Of a stretch of DNA of 64,000 nt, positions 60,501-64,000 are shown piece by piece. The notes under the pieces were generated by a model. It was not told the DNA's origin, did no database searches, and worked only from the letters and a program-made list of their open reading frames with translations. The translations under genes and the position numbers were made by a program. Position 1 is the first letter of the stretch. Every line of letters starts with the position of its first letter. Origin of the DNA: Klebsormidium nitens (Eukaryota > Streptophyta > Klebsormidiophyceae > Klebsormidiales > Klebsormidiaceae); NCBI GenBank assembly GCA_000708835.1, contig DF237393.1, positions 1-64,000 on the forward strand, in the 5' to 3' direction.

Positions 60501-63500
60501 TGCGGCCGTTACTAGCTGTCGAAGATATCCACAATGCTTTGCAACTTGACGTTCAAAACCGTAGGTAGTTTTGTATTTGTCTCGATTGTACCAAAATGAC
60601 AGAACGGTGATCCACATGGCAAATCGAGTGGACTACAAACAACCAATCATCTTGAACAATCCAGCCATCCTCTGAATTATGTAATCAACCCCAGGGACAC
60701 CAACTGAGATAGACCCTTCGAAGTGAGCTTCACGAAAGTACGCTGCGTCCAGGAAGCCCACCTTGATTCGGCGGGAAAGCGCCCCTCTTCCCTCAGGCTC
60801 GTCTCGAACCGTTTGAACACGTCGTCCATGATGGCGGCCTTGCCAGGCTGGTTGTACAGCGGCTTCAGATCCGAATACAGCGACGGCACACCCTGGAGCA
60901 GAGGAAGCGAGCAAACGGTCGACCACTTGCTCCAAAATGCAGCTGACTGTGCCAAAACGTCAAAAGAATGTCAAACGAACTCAACAGGATCGACTTGGCA
61001 GATGCCGGACGTCACCCTTACAACTGAATCCACAACCAGACGCCTCCGCAAACCCCCTAAGGTAGCACGAAGCCCACGTATGCGACTTGTTCTTCACAGC
61101 GCACTGGCTGCCCGTACCCAACAACGCTGACAGCGACGGAGTGTCAGCAATTCAAACAAACGCTTTCAGAACTTGAGCGGCTCCGCTTCAGAACGCTGTG
61201 AGCGACTTTGCCTCGCTAACAGCATAACCGGCAAACAGTTGAGAACCTCGACATGTAAACCCAGCCGAAGAGGGCCGTTCTTGGTTCCGTTCTCTTGGTT
61301 TTAAGAAAGCAAAGCAGGGGTTACCTTCCGAAGGAAAGCTGGAAGATACTGGCTGATTGCTTTTCGGAAGTCCTCCCCTTCTATGAAGTCGAGCGGAATC
61401 CTCTGCACAGACGGGGGATGTGTGTTCGTTTCAGCGGGCAAAATTGCAACAGCCCTGATGGTTCCAGATCCATGTAAGGTCACGAGCTCCGCTGATCGAC
61501 AATAAAGCGAAGCTCAGGTTTAAATCAAACCCGAAGTAACACTTGCAAGCCAATGCATCACAAGCGCAAGCTGCAAACTTGCAGCGTTTAGGCAGATCTT
61601 CACACCAATAAAGAGTACGTCCAAAAGGGATTGCAAGGCTCTGTCTGACAAACATGGCCTCTTTGAACATCATGCGAATACGAAATCTCGGTTCCGAAAG
61701 CAGGTCCCGAGATCACTGCCACCCACGGAAACCAGGAGAGGCCGTACCTTGACCGCAGCCGATCGTGGGAACCTTTCTAGCAGCTCCTTGTACAGGGTCT
61801 TCAACTTCGCAACCTGGTTGTCGTCCCATGTCCCTGCGGACGACGCCTGAAGTCCGAGTGCGGCCTCCAAACCGCGGTAGTAGCTGCAGGCGCATAAGAT
61901 TCGCAGTCAGCAAGTCCGCACTTGCTTCACTCCAGCCGGCAATATTTTGGAAGGCGCTGGCTCGGATGGACTCAACGATGAAGACGGCTGCTAACCATGT
62001 CTTGACAACCATGACAATGATCTTACTAAACTGGTCTGACATCGAACTTTCTTTGCGCAGTGCAAAGCCTGGTGCGGCCAATCATCTCAGATTGGAGCAA
62101 TCCCAGAAAAATGCGCAAGCCGGGTATGGAACCTACTTGTAGTTGTCGGAATTGATGGCCAGTAGGTACCGGTACTCCTTCTCGGCTTCAGCGTTGCGGT
62201 TCAGCTTCAGCAGCAGCGCAGCGCGTTGCTCCCGGATGGACAGCTTGTCAACCTAGAGAAAGCAACCATCCAATCAGTCAAGGATGTTACGAGTAAAGGC
62301 GCCCAAGATTTCGCTGCCTCCTTGACACAGAGTGACACGAACAATCCGTTCATGACTAACTGAGGATAGACGATGGAAAATCTTGAAGCCAATTTTCGCT
62401 TGCTCGACAGCAGTGTAATTGTGCAACGGGATTGTTGCCGGGTCTGTGTTGCGGACTACGTATCAGCATGTAAGCTTCGAGGGCTACGGCCGGTGTTTCA
62501 AAGGCCGCAGTTCTTAGGACTCAGTTGCTTACGATTTGATCGCTGTTCTCCTTTAGCTGCCTCAGGGCCTGCTCGAACTGGCCCGCTTCCTCCATCAACA
62601 TAGCCTGCACAGCGAGGAAGAGTGGCATCACACCCATATTCGCTGAAGAGCTGAGCCAAAAAGTAAGCGACACCTTTTGTTCCTGCTGAATGATTCGAAA
62701 ACCAGGACCTGTAGAGATCTCCGACATCGTAAATGAGAACGGCGCCCTAGAGTGCCGCATGTCACCCTTCTGCTCCAAAACAGTGTCCGTTTGCCAATTT
62801 TGCCCGTGTCTTCAAGCAGCTGAATCGGCAACATCTTCGATAAAAGTCATCCGTATGACTTCGGTGCACTTTCAAAGCTGGGGTGCAGAAAAACAGTGGT
62901 TGCGAAGTCTTGCCTTGTACAGAAGCATCTCGCTGTGCTCGTAACGTTCGCTGTCAAGGTACTCCTCCACAGTCTTCTCGTAAGCCGTGATGATTTCAAC
63001 TGCCACATGCTGCCTGCACATGCCCAACCGCAAATGAGCCTCGATTGACAGCGCTAGCCAACCAGAACGACTTTGAACAAAGAATACAAGCCTCCCTCAC
63101 CTGCCACAACCGAACTGGGCTCACGAACAGTCAACCAGCTGGTTTCGAAAACACACCGGTTGTTCATCATCAGCTCGATCATCGAAAGAAACGGGTGCTC
63201 CCATCTACAGAGTTCCTCGGAGTTCGTGTTTGTGGTTGCGAGACTGCGGAGTGGAACATGGTCCCCTTTTCTTCACTTTCAAGCACGTATTGCAGGGCAA
63301 CAACCCAAGACTGCGCTGTCGCTCTTCTTAGACCCTCCTCAGCAATGGAAGTAACAACCGGACTCTGATGCCACTGTAGGCAACCAGACGTGCAACACAG
63401 CGGGCGCGATTCTCACCTGCCACTCAGGTGCTGGGCAATCGCGAATGCAAGCCAGTTGTTCTTGTTGTTGGGCTTGGTGGTCAGCAGCTCCCGTCGGGTC

Positions 63501-64000
63501 TCCACAAACCCAGCCGTGTCCCGCAATTGGACCTGGAGAACAATTGCGAATAACTCAGACACGGCACAACATCCTTGACAAACATTGGCGTGTTCTGCTT
63601 TTTGTCTGGTCGCACTATCATCCATTGCGATTGTCTTGGACAAGAACGTGCAGTTCTGCAATGGCTTTCTTTGTGAATTTCCTTTCAAGCTGGCCCATTT
63701 TTGATGGCAAGCATCCCAGCCCTGGGCAGCAGCAGAGTGAAAAGTCTGTACTATTTTGGAGTTCCACTATGTGACTCCCTCACGAGGGTCGGAGGGCGTT
63801 GAAAAGAACCTTGCCTGCAAGTTTGCAAGATCCCTCAGAATCTGGTTGTTGCCCGGGTCATGCTTGAGGGCGTTGCGGTAGCACTTGGCAGCCTCCCGGT
63901 AGTTGCGGTCCGCCCGGTACAGCAGACCGTAAACGTGCCAGCACACGTGGCTCTTCAGATCGTTCTGCAACCATGCCAGCAATCAGGGCGGTGTCAATTT
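54594..64000 (-). CDS. NAA15: N-alpha-acetyltransferase 15, NatA auxiliary subunit (5' end outside window)
   Basis: Twenty-one exons run in phase from 63964 to the TAG at 54596-54594 and encode 798 aa; about 74 N-terminal residues lie beyond the window. Exons: 63964-63815, 63532-63417, 63013-62914, 62604-62533, 62252-62137, 61883-61748, 61402-61325, 60892-60762, 60445-60382, 60102-60007, 59844-59633, 59283-59187, 58902-58769, 58303-58168, 57730-57587, 57221-57090, 56711-56655, 56237-56081, 55468-55378, 54936-54829 and 54663-54594. Diagnostic segments are [55 protein letters not shown] and [17 protein letters not shown]15 is a TPR solenoid that wraps the catalytic subunit NAA10 and anchors NatA at the ribosome exit for co-translational acetylation of Ser/Ala/Gly/Thr N-termini. 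An Ala/Glu/Lys-rich basic insert sits at the usual place. The last two exons are less certain. Two introns have GC donors. Confidence 0.93.
57441..57520. repeat. 42-bp tandem duplication in a NAA15 intron
   Basis: TGCAGAATCACTGCCT and the following GAGGATAGGC-like stretch occur at 57441 and again at 57483 with few differences, between the exons ending 57587 and beginning 57221. Intronic, no predicted effect on the protein. Confidence 0.75.
62605..62913 (-). other. GC-AG intron of NAA15
   Basis: On the minus strand the exon ends CTGTACAAG and the intron begins GCAAGA; the acceptor is CTGTGCAG before GCTATGTTGATG. The two exons join in phase 0 and reproduce the NAA15 order. No GT in phase 0 occurs before the frame closes. 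Confidence 0.75.
63533..63814 (-). other. GC-AG intron of NAA15
   Basis: The exon ends AACTTGCAG and the intron begins GCAAGG; the acceptor CTCCAG precedes GTCCAATTGCGG. The join gives ILRDLANLQ followed by VQLRDTAGF, exactly the NAA15 order. The nearby GT (in GGTTCTT) would be out of phase. Confidence 0.8.

Noticed and set aside
1-64000. CRISPR arrays, bacterial operons, ribosome binding sites, riboswitches
   Set aside because: The sequence is intron-rich eukaryotic nuclear DNA; no regularly spaced repeats or prokaryotic signals were seen.

Overview
The window looks like nuclear DNA of a green-lineage eukaryote. It has many short exons with GT-AG (and some GC-AG) introns, moderate to high GC, long intergenic spacers, one run of 754 N, and a recognisable plant-type DA2/GW2 ubiquitin ligase. 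A streptophyte alga such as Klebsormidium fits best, but the species is inferred, not shown. All gene models were built by hand from reading frames, splice dinucleotides and intron phases; none has been checked against transcripts.

Layout. 1-3280 (+): a GC-rich coding region broken by two stops and at least four frame changes, unrecognised. 3281-7244: non-coding, with nested inverted repeats. 7245-14249 (-): DA2/GW2-like RING E3 ligase, seven exons, 1019 aa, with a scaffold gap in one intron. 15296-30314 (+): three tandem paralogues of a seven-exon 2-oxoglutarate/Fe(II) oxygenase with the same exon order and phases; the middle copy has a one-base frameshift. 30686-45920 (-): one very large coiled-coil gene, 18 exons, 2862 aa, every intron phase consistent; tentatively a ciliary CCDC162/DUF4549-type protein. 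45921-48684: non-coding, with a cluster of GTAC cores. 48685-52907 (-): a fourth, divergent oxygenase paralogue in which the distal iron-binding His is replaced by Tyr. 54594 to beyond the window end (-): NAA15, the TPR scaffold of the NatA N-terminal acetyltransferase, 21 exons visible and about 74 N-terminal residues missing.

The genes do not form a pathway. The striking feature is the local expansion of one oxygenase family: three tandem copies, plus one inverted relative about 18 kb further on that has lost a metal ligand and has a different intron pattern. Several introns carry GC donors at phase-consistent positions. An 84-bp tandem duplication covers a 3' splice site of the coiled-coil gene.
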